Source of the DNA: Odontocerum albicorne
Taxonomy: Eukaryota > Arthropoda > Insecta > Trichoptera > Odontoceridae
Length of the DNA: 64,000 nt
Direction: 5' to 3'
Assembly: GCA_949825065.1 (NCBI GenBank)
Contig: OX463841.1
Span: 16,693,064 to 16,757,063 of the forward strand
A model generated the notes under the pieces. That model was not told the DNA's origin. It made no database searches and saw only the letters and a list, made by a program, of their open reading frames with translations. The stretch's first letter is position 1. Each line of letters starts with the position of its first letter. Below are positions 59,501-59,859 of the stretch, piece by piece. The position numbers were made by a program, and so were the translations under genes.

Positions 59501-59791
59501 TGTGGCTTCGGCCTAAGTTTATTTAGAAATACTATTTAAGAAAAAGTTTTTTGAACTTGGTCATGCGGAGAGGTGTTCTAGTTTATAAGGTGGCCGACAT
59601 TTGTGTCACATTCTCATGTCTATTCTTCTTTGATAATATCAATAAGAATTTGTAAACTAATTAAGGGGAGTCAAGTTTAATCTTAAATAGTAAATGATAA
59701 TACTCACCAATCATAATAAGATGCTGACAGTAGTCAGTAAGGGACACTACCACGTGGGACTCCATTACCTCAGCAGCTTCTTCTACTATCA
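4845..59791 (-). CDS. ZNFX1: ZNFX1 homologue (NFX1-type zinc finger-containing protein 1), 3' part, 16 exons
   Basis: Spliced coding region join on the minus strand: 59791-59708, 55073-54802, 51430-51287, 48952-48778, 40690-40551, 39638-39487, 31130-30947, 28205-28080, 26782-26681, 24653-24492, 22330-22102, 18002-17834, 13700-13589, 8291-8074, 6604-6309, 5593-4845. All introns are GT-AG and all phases agree, so the ~3.3 kb frame stays open to one stop. Domains in order: SF1 helicase from motif II (EEAAE) through GDHQQLRP, QHRMRP, DNFQGEE and ALSRAK; a Cys/His-rich NFX1-type finger array over exons 6-14; a LSDCPHVVEV block; a helical, Lys/Glu-rich stretch; and a C-terminal RZ-type finger. Family knowledge: ZNFX1 is an RNA helicase used in antiviral dsRNA sensing (mammals) and in perinuclear small-RNA granules (nematodes). 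An RNA-surveillance role here is inference. The N-terminus and Walker A lie outside the window, so the gene is partial. Confidence 0.93.
5927..6250. other. unassigned repeat-like stretch in last intron region
   Basis: Contains several gcatgc/cacatgt-type words near 6070-6215 (acgcatgctacacgtattg, gtcgcatgccacatgtcg) that look like paired inverted motifs of a small DNA element. I could not define ends or a family. Confidence 0.25.
6309..6604 (-). CDS. ZNFX1: ZNFX1 exon after the finger array
   Basis: This is 296 nt, phase 2 in and phase 1 out, with acceptor tttatag and donor GCAG|GTTTG. It reads FVKLSDCPHVVEVNSLDTWIK...IKSCPHCLTRIINTPRY...FETNERKIKA. The LxDC-x-H block followed about 27 residues later by CPHC is a family-specific Zn motif, and the RY-x-[ND]-x-[VI]K segment follows. 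A GTA Val codon is split across the final intron. Confidence 0.91.
6717..7363 (+). mobile_element. mauritiana-type (Mos1-like) mariner, 5' half
   Basis: It begins after TA (6715-6716) with ccaagtctgtaaatatgaaa. Transposase remnants read FVPENYDSRTE, HLKKTATESH, KKFKSGDFDVRNEERG, DAELQALLDEDDAQMQ, a stop, then QLNVTREAVS and KWVPHELNERQQENRK, closely following the Mos1 order. The start codon is lost (ATA) and there is no catalytic half. It breaks off near 7330 and is followed by another element. The sister copy at 27021-27849 keeps the ends. Confidence 0.8.
7364..7921 (+). mobile_element. mini Tc1/mariner element with transposase C-terminus, copy 1
   Basis: Inverted ends (ggtctttcaaattcagcgg; right complement gggtcttccaaattgagcgg) flank 558 bp. 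Inside, ENFDKRLDICGAARSGHLAD and an Arg/Glu helix before it match the C-terminal tail of DDE_3-type transposases that carry a WGY-x-K segment. No catalytic triad. A second copy in reverse orientation is at 63187-63691. Confidence 0.7.
8074..8291 (-). CDS. ZNFX1: ZNFX1 exon, last NFX1-type fingers
   Basis: This is 218 nt, phase 0 in and phase 2 out, with acceptor tttcag and donor AT|GTAAGC. It reads QPCVRKCDHWKCKNNCGNEC...CSKTLPCGHPCRGLCGEECP..C..C, then an acidic GPEDEEDAI tail. The LPCGHPC-x3-CGE-x-CP finger is the most canonical in the array. The acidic tail leads directly into the next exon's FVKLSDCPHVVEV. Confidence 0.92.
8585..11110 (+). mobile_element. piggyBac element a, TTAA target duplication
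   Basis: TTAA at 8581-8584 and 11111-11114. The ends CTCGTCCAGTGCTGAGA and (complement) CTCTTTCACTGCTGAGA match in 13 of 17 positions. Subterminal direct repeats of agaacacgcg-ggcgtgtccatg lie at 8600-8665. It carries one transposase pseudogene, 9027-10540. The length of 2,526 bp is normal for piggyBac. Confidence 0.92.
9027..10540 (+). pseudogene. piggyBac transposase, frameshifted
   Basis: DDE transposase that cuts and pastes at TTAA. The frame is open from 9027 (TAG at 9024); an acceptor-like atttagtcag just upstream hints at a 5' intron, since no good ATG precedes the conserved N-terminal region. Catalytic sites are visible: LSIDESLVLWRGR (Asp codon 9597), YMDNFYNS (Asp 9831), GGIDYHDQM (Asp 10140). 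Around 10240-10260 a one-base indel ends the first frame at 10298, and the next frame supplies ILAQKMPLYDFRL and the C-terminal Cys-rich finger (CRQCWD...FFCPDCP...CLDPCFQLYH), stop at 10540. One lesion only, so it decayed recently. Confidence 0.9.
11215..12592. other. AT-rich intron sequence with a TTAA-type end near 12463
   Basis: Mostly unassigned. gccggaagt-like sequence ending cacttaaagggTTAA at 12449-12463 looks like the terminus of another piggyBac-type element, but I could not find its partner end. 11678-11703 resembles the outer arm of the palindrome at 2608-2800. Confidence 0.35.
12597..12914. mobile_element. TTAA MITE, family M1
   Basis: TTAA at 12593-12596 and 12915-12918; ends cccttttaatcccagcat and (complement) cccctctgaatcttacgg. 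Both sides contain gcgaaaaatccca words. A second copy, opposite orientation, is at 36317-36630. Confidence 0.75.
12927..13464. repeat. ~107-bp tandem array, 5 copies
   Basis: The unit includes ggttatcctaagaaataaga and agagcaagagcaagttctcc; starts are spaced about 102-111 bp, with small indels between units. It abuts the TTAA MITE on its left. Non-coding. Confidence 0.9.
13589..13700 (-). CDS. ZNFX1: ZNFX1 exon, NFX1-type fingers
   Basis: This is 112 nt, phase 2 in and phase 0 out, with acceptor tttcag and donor AAG|GTAAGG. It reads CEDPCREACPPCKKPC...CKHSKCTFSCGVPCPPCK. Eleven cysteines in 37 residues give the classical CxxC-rich NFX1 repeat. Too small to stand out as an open frame, but fixed by phase and motif. 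Confidence 0.9.
13868..14165 (+). mobile_element. decayed mariner C-terminus
   Basis: AGIEKLGQRWNECIALEGDYVDE then stop at about 14096-14099 is the closing block of mariner transposases (RW-x-KC...GDY). A terminal-repeat-like aggtagtcctcgagttatga lies at 13873. Ends are not defined. Confidence 0.5.
14285..14774 (+). mobile_element. PIF/Harbinger-type MITE with MADF remnant, copy 1
   Basis: TTA flanks (14282-14284, 14775-14777), ends ggcctcggccacac and (complement) agccgaggccacacc. From ATG 14464 the frame reads MAEVLMTAVYKREPLWNPSS, then KLY, stop, NVPVIKSL, stop, NEVAQKVNKNGK: a MADF/Myb-like accessory protein remnant with two nonsense codons. The sister copy is at 59015-59513. Confidence 0.7.
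14778..14960 (+). pseudogene. fragment resembling Tigger/pogo-type transposase
   Basis: An open segment reads NDVDEITNLIVQLGQQLNLE, then INQFIEDDLQDPTNEDLLDFE. The helix spacing and the acidic EDD...T-N-E-[DE]L pattern resemble the linker region of tigger/jerky proteins. It is directly followed by antisense LINE sequence. Call by recalled pattern only. Confidence 0.4.
15002..15640 (-). mobile_element. non-LTR retrotransposon RT tail (LKYLGASI type)
   Basis: The minus strand reads ISKTKCMTLAREQ, QVTKLKYLGASIMCNNDLYG, KGRIYKTCVRPIMTYIIESR, KVLRSIAGKTLRDRVRN and VRWGQQRRRFWNEHVSKM: the thumb/C-terminal region of an insect LINE reverse transcriptase (K-x-KYLG, R-x-I/L-Y, hydrophobic GK-T). The 5' part with the YxDD active site is absent, as expected for a 5'-truncated copy. 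Confidence 0.8.
15803..16482 (-). mobile_element. internally deleted mariner (680 bp)
   Basis: TA flanks (15801-15802, 16483-16484) and ends containing gtacaaattagttcggtc on both sides. Only the C-terminal half of transposase remains (minus): WWEQRGVVYYEVLKPGDSI, VILLHDNARPHVAK (second Asp), then a frameshift near the third Asp. First catalytic region missing. Confidence 0.85.
16636..17470. mobile_element. chimeric TTAA-type MITE relic
   Basis: 16636-17013 matches 60966-61342 (family M3); 17020-17110 matches inner sequence of the 35686 / 45522 / 59860 family (M2), e.g. caattgaagt..aattgaaatttaattgctaaa and aacgggcg. The junction lies near 17014. The right end is unclear. Inner hairpin around 17305-17330 (gtcgcac..gtgcgac). 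Confidence 0.45.
17834..18002 (-). CDS. ZNFX1: ZNFX1 exon, NFX1-type fingers
   Basis: This is 169 nt, phase 1 in and phase 2 out, with acceptor ttttcag and donor AT|GTAAGT. It reads SDIGELVTSKYCTQPCG...GCSHRCKGTCGQC...PCSEPCGNMLMCGHI. The C-x3-C, CSH-x-C and C-x2-C spacing is typical of the central finger block. The codon for Ile is split across the junction with the next exon. Confidence 0.9.
18120..18657. other. intron sequence with a dispersed repeat scrap
   Basis: 18385-18535 (ctgctaaagaggaatctctt, then ttgtaccggtac) is a diverged copy of 62480-62640. Both look like ends of the same unknown, perhaps LTR-type, repeat. The rest is AT-rich and unassigned. Confidence 0.4.
18662..22057 (+). 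mobile_element. piggyBac element b (3.4 kb), twin of element c
   Basis: TTAA at 18658-18661 and 22058-22061. Homology with the copy at 31870-35249 starts and stops exactly at these TTAA sites, which defines the ends (cacacagcgggcggg ... caatgag). A long 5' leader (to 19336) includes two ~130-bp direct repeats around tcttccctttataa-aatgtcc. It carries transposase pseudogene 19337-21085. Inserted in a ZNFX1 intron about 45 bp from an exon donor. Confidence 0.93.
19337..21085 (+). pseudogene. piggyBac transposase b, broken in three places
   Basis: Starts at ATG 19337 with an acidic N-terminus (MDEKDDTFVEENFEDRL...). A TAA at about 19790-19792 falls in DVTIQ-stop-LKKWFGLVLIM, where the family usually has a Glu. 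Catalytic blocks follow: LSLDEGMIPWRGR, YADNYYNS and MNGVDLADQYLS. A frame break at about 20719 (FQI-stop, oligo-A) separates the C-terminal Cys-rich finger (NCRVCAKLK, CKQCKIPLHVGECF, YH), which has its own TGA at 20993. All three lesions recur in copy c, so they predate the split of the two copies. Confidence 0.9.
22102..22330 (-). CDS. ZNFX1: ZNFX1 exon, NFX1-type fingers
   Basis: This is 229 nt, phase 0 in and phase 1 out, with acceptor ttttag and donor CATG|GTGAGT. It reads VMKTRSCGHQIRIKC...LLCVNRCTKILSCGHLCTKRC...CKERNHE. Two CGH-x-C/I repeats are visible. Its donor lies only about 40 bp above the right end of a piggyBac copy (element ends 22057). Confidence 0.9.
22340..22980. other. 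AT-rich intron sequence, nothing recognised
   Basis: A short open frame 22664-23056 runs into the 72-bp array and has no recognisable domain; I treat it as chance. Confidence 0.4.
22984..23352. repeat. 72-bp minisatellite, 5 near-identical copies
   Basis: gttgaatcgaatgagtgccc recurs every 72 bp from 22993. Units are almost identical, so the array is young or homogenised. Because 72 is a multiple of three, both strands show false open frames. Confidence 0.95.
23568..23965. repeat. ~30-bp minisatellite (gaattcagatgtgatata)
   Basis: At least a dozen gaattcagatgtgata words with spacers aattcctcgaat, aattactcgaat or none. The spacing varies, so it is a degenerate, higher-order array. Confidence 0.95.
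24492..24653 (-). CDS. ZNFX1: ZNFX1 exon, NFX1-type finger
   Basis: This is 162 nt, phase 0 at both ends, with acceptor ttttag and donor ATG|GTAAGT. It reads VEKRRNCTHKELVKCHED...IPCKNKCKRAMTCGHYCKSLC...CDENKCETM. CTHK-x4-CH and MTCGHYC-x3-C are NFX1-type ligand sets. Confidence 0.9.
24734..24831. repeat. 27-bp tandem repeat, ~4 copies
   Basis: gtggatattgactaaactat repeats with a 27-bp period just upstream of ZNFX1 exon 24492-24653. Confidence 0.9.
24991..25157 (+). mobile_element. tRNA-derived SINE with poly(A) tail
   Basis: A tRNA-like head with box A-like tggcaacgcgctgg (25004-25017) and a perfect box B ggttcgaaccc (25039-25049), a short body, then an A-tract at 25146-25157. There is no acceptor-stem pairing or CCA-compatible end, so this is a SINE rather than a tRNA gene. 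Confidence 0.8.
25529..26452 (-). mobile_element. internally deleted mariner, copy B of 3798-4732
   Basis: TA flanks at 25527-25528 and 26453-26454, with the same ends as copy A. The minus frame reads FVKRQEFLRCCKLHGDEF, HSIVTGDETWVAHYT (first Asp), SVFWDYQGIILIEYMPQG, VCLLHGNARPHTAN (second site, D to G) and SPDLAPSDYYLF (third Asp), with frameshifts. It lacks the same N-terminal half as copy A. Confidence 0.87.
26681..26782 (-). CDS. ZNFX1: ZNFX1 exon, NFX1-type finger
   Basis: This is 102 nt, phase 0 at both ends, with acceptor atttcag and donor AAG|GTATAT. It reads YECLEDCGRLNQGCSQKHPCKK...HEECSLCTEK. C-x3-C, C-x4-HPC-x3-C-H and C-x2-C ligands continue the finger array. Small, but the splice sites and phase fit exactly between neighbours. 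Confidence 0.88.
27021..27849 (+). mobile_element. mauritiana-type mariner with internal 3' deletion
   Basis: TA flanks (27019-27020, 27850-27851); ends ccaggtctgtaaatatgaaa and the complement. ATG 27193: MSVFVPENYDLRTALIFCYH...FKSGDFDVR then stop, next frame FEDAELQALLDEDD, KWVPHELNERQQEN, HRIVTGDEKWIYFENPKRKR (first Asp), NRYGRKTMLCVWWDQKGVIYYEL; then deleted before the second Asp. 829 bp against ~1.28 kb for Mos1. Confidence 0.88.
28080..28205 (-). CDS. ZNFX1: ZNFX1 exon, NFX1-type finger
   Basis: Phase 0 at both ends, 126 nt, acceptor ttgtag, donor GAA|GTAAGT. It reads VIKYCYQTVNEVVCPEAC...RLPCGHACVNKCH. The LPCGH-x-C-x3-CH pattern is a canonical NFX1-type finger (C-x-H...C-x3-C/H). Confidence 0.9.
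28220..29454. other. intron sequence, T/A-rich, unassigned
   Basis: Includes a T-rich and GT-rich run (28800-28890) and an aggcaacaaacccagatc word (29155) also found at 54313. No definable element ends or coding family. Confidence 0.4.
29455..30747 (+). mobile_element. near-complete mariner (1,293 bp)
   Basis: TA flanks (29453-29454, 30748-30749) and ~28-bp ends ctaggtttgtcaaaaagttt / complement with one mismatch. Carries a full-length transposase frame with one stop (29633-30682). Inserted in a ZNFX1 intron, antisense to the gene. Confidence 0.92.
29633..30682 (+). pseudogene. mariner transposase with a single TAG codon
   Basis: DDE/D transposase of 349 codons from ATG 29633. Residues 1-110: paired-like HTH (EGLSATEIHAKM, FKRGCTSVVDDPRSGRP, ADTIGISHGTTWHIL). 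Then WVPHLLTMQQK linker, ITMDETWVYHHDPESK (first Asp), SVFWDAKGILLIDYLQTGKT, FHQDNAPAHTAQ (second Asp), YSSDLAPSDF (third Asp). Immediately after the third Asp a TAG at 30497-30499 replaces the usual Tyr; the frame then continues LFSHLKKFLRGK to GDYTEQ and TAA. No other lesion seen. Confidence 0.92.
30947..31130 (-). CDS. ZNFX1: ZNFX1 exon, NFX1-type fingers
   Basis: Acceptor tttcag and donor AAG|GTAAGT give 184 nt, phase 2 in. It reads ILCNLGHACPSFCYMTCGPCK...LTCSHKANLPCHENP...LPLCQHK. The repeated C/H pairs (GHAC, CGPC, CSH, PCH, CQH) are zinc ligands. This exon is shared by no mobile element in the window and joins in frame on both sides. Confidence 0.9.
31135..31865. other. intron sequence with a dispersed repeat
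   Basis: 31396-31505 (ggcattttttcttattgtaa) is a diverged match to 62905-62990. The rest is unassigned. Confidence 0.4.
31870..35249 (+). mobile_element. piggyBac element c, twin of element b
   Basis: TTAA at 31866-31869 and 35250-35253. About 98-99% identical by eye to 18662-22057, differing by a few substitutions, a 7-bp deletion in the Cys-rich region and small indels in the 3' part. The flanking sequence outside TTAA is unrelated to that of copy b, so this is a separate insertion and not a segmental duplication. Confidence 0.93.
32545..34286 (+). pseudogene. piggyBac transposase c, same breaks as copy b
   Basis: Same layout as copy b: acidic N-terminus from ATG 32545, TAA at 32998-33000 before LKKWFGLVLIM, catalytic LSLDEGMIPWRGR, YADNYYNS, MNGVDLADQYLS, then the oligo-A frame break at 33927. 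It also has a private 7-bp deletion (near 34110) upstream of the finger. Amino-acid differences from b include HFS for HFF, RKNHG for RQNRG and VRM for VRK. Confidence 0.9.
35686..36312. mobile_element. TTAA MITE, family M2, copy 1
   Basis: TTAA at 35682-35685 and 36313-36316; ends cccttcccttacgatg and (complement) cctttccttccctgtgttgg. Aligns along its length with 45522-46143. Confidence 0.85.
36317..36630. mobile_element. TTAA MITE, family M1, copy 2
   Basis: Starts directly after the TTAA that ends the M2 copy, with tcccaggggggcgattatcg, then gcgaaaaatcccacggggct. Ends near atgctgggattgccc without a clear TTAA. Reverse orientation relative to 12597-12914. Confidence 0.7.
36690..37345 (-). 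mobile_element. LINE tail, family L1 of this window, copy 1
   Basis: The minus strand reads DSFKYLGSLIHSDEGCAADV, KMPVKLKGKVYQTIVRSALL, SRQLETAEMRMLRW, RGSLGVTDINSKMEER, LRWYGHVGRRAPDHIV: the RT thumb and C-terminus of a LINE (KYLG, R-x-LLY, W-GH). One stop and a short 3' end. Same family as 47090-47563 and 51515-52197. Confidence 0.85.
37595..38019 (+). mobile_element. mariner-derived MITE (425 bp)
   Basis: TA flanks (37593-37594, 38020-38021); ends cgagggttgctacttaagtt and the complement. Inside, MELNREHFHAMIFYDFRCDF (mariner HTH start, ATG 37768) is joined by deletion to NWFKRMQKCIDLHGEYFEKQ and stop (transposase C-terminus, another frame). Both ends of the transposase gene remain, the middle is gone. 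Confidence 0.85.
38075..39351 (+). mobile_element. near-intact cecropia/Hsmar1-like mariner (1,277 bp)
   Basis: TA flanks (38073-38074, 39352-39353). The ends ttaggtccttacatatgaaa... are identical over about 31 bp on both sides, which suggests recent activity. Carries transposase 38254-39273 with one nonsense codon. Lies 135 bp from ZNFX1 exon 39487-39638. Confidence 0.94.
38254..39273 (+). pseudogene. mariner transposase with one stop at codon 38
   Basis: 339-residue DD34D transposase from ATG 38254. First HTH: FHRGTSAAETARRINDVYG; TAA at 38365-38367 (before NTVRFWFQRFRSG); second HTH: ELAAGCGVSDKTVLIHLKQI; linker KLERWVPHELSEANQ; catalytic TCDEKWILYDN, LLHDNARPHTAQ and YSPDLAPTDYYFF; C-terminus RWQKCIDSNGTYFD. 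The order and wording follow Hsmar1/cecropia mariners. All three Asp are present. The stop is a single base from Glu (TAA/GAA). Confidence 0.94.
39487..39638 (-). CDS. ZNFX1: ZNFX1 exon, first NFX1-type fingers
   Basis: Acceptor tctccag and donor CG|GTAAGT give 152 nt, phase 0 in and phase 2 out. It reads VKTEKDFENVPEGGCKRLC...LECGHYCKKICH...HKCMEKCTR. DF-x-VPEGGC-x3-C followed by CGH-x-C-x3-CH is the start of the NFX1-type Zn array in this family. The near-intact mariner at 38075-39351 ends 135 bp downstream of its donor. Confidence 0.9.
39855..40067. mobile_element. palindromic TA-flanked MITE, uninterrupted copy
   Basis: 213 bp with TA on both sides; ends tagttcgaaattctaggat and the complement, centre tatattaaagttgataaaa. 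It is the empty-site paralogue of the MITE that holds piggyBac element a. Confidence 0.88.
40072..40540. other. short intron remainder
   Basis: Contains gccgattatccgggactcaa at 40205, a pogo/Tigger-like terminal word without a matching partner end. Otherwise unassigned. Confidence 0.3.
40551..40690 (-). CDS. ZNFX1: ZNFX1 exon closing the helicase core
   Basis: Acceptor gtttcag and donor ATG|GTATTT give 140 nt. It reads FYIVGNMTILKKKSDLWDNV...IGPNLELCCEIHKTKTM. FYIVGN is the last helicase strand; the SDLW helix and the C-x2-H-like CEIH lead into the zinc-finger half. This exon was needed to reconcile phases between motif VI and the first finger exon: without it the frame does not join. Confidence 0.9.
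40930..40996. repeat. 67-bp near-perfect palindrome in the first satellite unit
   Basis: Arms of about 31 nt (ttgttctattgagtgcacta... and inverse) around tatat. Longer than in the inner units, where ccattcag and the loss of agaac shorten the arms. Confidence 0.85.
41078..43862 (+). mobile_element. TTAA-specific DDE transposon (Kolobok-like), 2,785 bp
   Basis: TTAA at 41074-41077 and 43863-43866; the next satellite unit shows the uninterrupted gccattaagagg, so TTAA is a true target duplication. Ends gggggtattctagtgtaga and the complement are identical over 19 bp. One long transposase frame, 41517-43253. Terminal ~500 bp on each side is non-coding and T-rich. Confidence 0.92.
41517..43253 (+). 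pseudogene. Kolobok/Mutator-like transposase, one stop near N-terminus
   Basis: Frame of 578 residues from ATG 41517 with a single TAA at 41562 (codon 16, in PCR-stop-KKRRFSGNQF). Downstream: a zinc ribbon-like CSTCKKEI...CECEQ, FEVNRRIVAAMRLLG, then VSGDGTWKKRGFNSLFGV (first Asp), SSFCQGCNLWKH, INHKGSAGKMEVDAIVEMF, YIGDGDSKTFKGI (second Asp), KKECVGHVQKRMGSRLRK, and NNNESLNSLIWTFAPK with a likely third acid. This architecture is the one often labelled Mutator-like transposase in metazoan proteomes, but the 4-bp TTAA duplication fits Kolobok, not MULE (8-10 bp). It is uncertain whether a downstream start rescues it. Confidence 0.8.
45405..46510 (-). pseudogene. mariner transposase N-terminal relic split by a MITE
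   Basis: Minus, right part: MNVKFEQKANIKFCLKLGKT (ATG 46473), QCYEWYPHF, NGRSSLEDDEKP, QRLTIREVSDMVGMSFCT. Left part after the MITE at 45522-46143: DNFNMLHILAKFVPRLLTVDQKEHR. Together these are consecutive blocks of a mariner of the type beginning with an EQRANIKFC-like motif. No catalytic domain follows. Confidence 0.75.
45522..46143. mobile_element. TTAA MITE, family M2, copy 2
   Basis: TTAA at 45518-45521 and 46144-46147, ends cccttcccttacggtg and (complement) cctttccttccctgtg. It interrupts the mariner relic 45405-46510 between two adjacent protein blocks. Confidence 0.88.
46684..46945. repeat. ~100-bp tandem repeat, 2.6 copies
   Basis: aattcaggaatcgctctgtg recurs at 46685, 46783 and 46889; a shorter inner word tttttcgaactgtaccatag occurs more often. 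Confidence 0.85.
47090..47563 (-). mobile_element. LINE tail, same family, copy 2, with foldback 5' end
   Basis: The minus strand reads LCDPKMPIKLKGKVYQTIIR, SRQLETAEIQMLRWSAGVS, RGSLGVTDINSKREER. The 5' end (47531-47563) is repeated in inverted orientation at 47570-47602 (33-bp arms, 6-bp loop, one mismatch). Confidence 0.85.
47824..48404 (+). mobile_element. PIF/Harbinger element, deleted (581 bp)
   Basis: Flanked by TTTA/TTA (47820-47823, 48405-48408). Ends ggtcgatttacacacatcag and (complement) ggtcgatttatacacatcag differ by one base over 20. Holds exon 1 of a HARBI1-like nuclease gene; the catalytic exons are missing. Confidence 0.88.
47958..48254 (+). pseudogene. HARBI1-like nuclease exon 1
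   Basis: From ATG 47958: MAMFSEDGLLMIALVLYEEE, then a stop and a frameshift, then LPLYKELTDDGAKFYEYFRM, FNLLLSKLEVYL, HWRKAITPRERLAVCLR. The FRM-x3-F-x2-LL...I-P-ERLAV-LR pattern is the N-terminal helical region of PIF/Harbinger transposases. A good 5' splice site (AG|GTAAGA) follows at 48254. The DDE exon is absent. Confidence 0.8.
48778..48952 (-). CDS. ZNFX1: ZNFX1 exon with helicase motifs V and VI
   Basis: Acceptor ttttttag and donor CATG|GTTTG give 175 nt, phase 0 in and phase 1 out. It carries VLDNFQGEENDIILLSLVRSN (motif V) and NRVCVALSRAKHG (motif VI, with the arginine finger in ALSRAK). These are the most conserved helicase blocks in the gene and make the family call firm. The phase-1 end is completed by the GA opening of the exon at 40690. 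Confidence 0.94.
49049..50341 (+). mobile_element. mariner (1,293 bp), full length, decayed
   Basis: TA flanks (49047-49048, 50342-50343); ends cgagggtggtcccagaagta and (complement) cgaggatagtcccaaaagta, followed by cccgacct on both sides. Related to the 29455 mariner in protein but with different ends. Confidence 0.9.
49227..50276 (+). pseudogene. mariner transposase with stops and frameshifts
   Basis: ATG 49227: MEKIGHRYVMQYFHLKGLSP, FKRGCTSCQDEHRNG, TGA at 49413, then ELADMVGISKSAVHRIL, WVPRLLTMEQKQRR, RFIIMDETWVHHFTPETK (first Asp), TGA at 49752, frameshift, FIDYLQKGKTTNG, FHQDNAPVHTS (second Asp), YSPDLAP (third Asp), one more frameshift that removes SDY, and a C-terminus KCVELKGDYVEK with TAA at 50274. 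At least two stops and two or three shifts. Confidence 0.88.
50549..51121. mobile_element. TA-flanked MITE, long subfamily, copy 1
   Basis: 573 bp; ends tactcaagaaaatgtgtcat and (complement) tactaaagaaaatgtagcat, TA outside. The inner right half (cttatattaaagttgataaa...gttgtattggggcaaatttg) is shared with the 213-bp MITE. Confidence 0.85.
51287..51430 (-). CDS. ZNFX1: ZNFX1 exon, helicase RecA2 region
   Basis: This is 144 nt in phase 0 at both ends, with acceptor attacag and donor CAG|GTACGT. It reads IEELSSRSNKHEA...YFIQQGYTADKITIVATYSGQMLLLRQ. The N-x-HEA and ITIVATYSGQ blocks are typical of UPF1-like SF1 helicases just before motif V. A fresh LINE tail (51515-52197) sits about 85 bp upstream of the acceptor. 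Confidence 0.9.
51515..52197 (+). mobile_element. 5'-truncated LINE with perfect 15-bp target duplication
   Basis: agcttctgcgacatt occurs at 51500-51514 and 52198-52212, directly flanking 683 bp. Inside: KYLG-type start, KMPVKLKGKVYQMIVRPALL, YGSECWTMYNSYSRQLETAE, RGSLGVTDINSKMEERRLRW, YGHVGHRAPDHIV, TTRGRPKNSW, and a stop near 52172; it ends in gagaagaag. The best-preserved copy of this LINE family in the window. Confidence 0.93.
52214..52900. other. intron sequence, nothing recognised
   Basis: AT-rich; no coding family or terminal repeats seen. Confidence 0.4.
52905..53060. repeat. short-period repeat (ttctatgttctcaatt)
   Basis: Alternating caattgcttctatgttct and caatttct words, about eight in all; it produces a false Phe/Ser/Leu-rich frame. 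Confidence 0.9.
53294..53860 (+). mobile_element. jockey-clade-like RT fragment, deleted
   Basis: VIYTDFQKAFDKVDHDIL (RT motif A), SYLKERSQYLTIRNKSS and GIPQGSNLGP (motif B), then a break before the YxDD box. From 53570 a second piece (ANYPLFYITTYRTNIMAKHS, ILNQLNDTVDIFSVSSSS) resembles the C-terminal end of such ORF2 proteins. The palm core between them is missing. Confidence 0.8.
54159..54314. repeat. 21-bp minisatellite (~7 copies)
   Basis: gacaaatgtttactgggtca repeats with small changes. Confidence 0.92.
54480..54797. repeat. ~60-66-bp minisatellite abutting a ZNFX1 donor
   Basis: Five units of tttttgcagccgctacctct..agttagttaagatgaaaaat. The last unit stops about 3 bp from the 5' splice site (GT at 54801-54800, minus strand). 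Confidence 0.92.
54802..55073 (-). CDS. ZNFX1: ZNFX1 exon with helicase motifs III and IV
   Basis: Acceptor ttttag and donor ATG|GTAATT give 272 nt. The exon completes GDHQQLRP (motif III, Gln-Arg of the ATP switch) and carries LTVQHRMRPEI (motif IV), then the usual ...YNNSTV...NLFFINH segment. Phase 1 in, phase 0 out. A minisatellite stops about 5 bp beyond the donor and a pogo-like element ends about 42 bp before the exon, so both splice sites sit in a very narrow unique window. Confidence 0.92.
55340..55383. repeat. perfect 19-nt hairpin
   Basis: gagaacagtccaatcctgg, loop cgcat, and the exact inverse. Inside the pogo-like element. Confidence 0.9.
55988..56500. repeat. 3 x 171-bp tandem repeat
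   Basis: agaagctccttcaactaatg at 55988, 56159 and 56330; exactly three periods, very similar units. Confidence 0.95.
56988..57239. mobile_element. TTAA MITE, 252 bp
   Basis: TTAA at 56984-56987 and 57240-57243; perfect 14-bp ends cacgttcactgcgt. No relation in sequence to M1-M3 beyond TTAA use. Confidence 0.85.
57399..57488. repeat. 36-bp tandem repeat, ~2.5 copies
   Basis: aaaattagtgacaataagtc with cagctaacagt; small local array. Confidence 0.85.
57688..58259. mobile_element. TA-flanked MITE, long subfamily, copy 2
   Basis: 572 bp, inverted relative to 50549-51121; ends tactaaagaaaatgtagcat and (complement) tactcaagaaaatttagcat. Confidence 0.87.
58265..58711. other. intron sequence, nothing recognised
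   Basis: No coding family, array or terminal repeats seen. Confidence 0.4.
58712..58825. repeat. 28-bp tandem repeat, 4 copies
   Basis: aattccttactctcgagaag with accaatct, period 28. Confidence 0.92.
59015..59513 (+). mobile_element. PIF/Harbinger-type MITE with MADF remnant, copy 2
   Basis: TAA at 59012-59014 and 59514-59516; ends ggccttgaccaaac and (complement) ggccgaagccacacc. The frame reads AEVLMTAAYKRKPL, stop, NPSSKLYKNVPVIKSLWNEV, A, stop, KVNKYGK. The start codon is AAG. Stops are at other positions than in copy 1. Confidence 0.75.
59708..59791 (-). CDS. ZNFX1: ZNFX1 exon with helicase motif II
   Basis: Acceptor tattacag lies just above 59791 and donor G|GTGAG at 59708/59707. The 84-nt exon reads IVEEAAEVMESHVVVSL...LIMIG. 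EEAAE is the Walker B / motif II of this SF1 family (usually DEAE-like). It starts with two bases of a split codon and ends with one base of the Gly codon completed by the next exon. This is the first exon inside the window; I found no further exon between 59791 and 64000. Confidence 0.88.
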
Positions 59792-59859
59792 CTGTAATAT
59801 TAGACACAAACTAATTATTGTACTTATAAATAATCCATTTCATTATTTTATGTTTTTAA

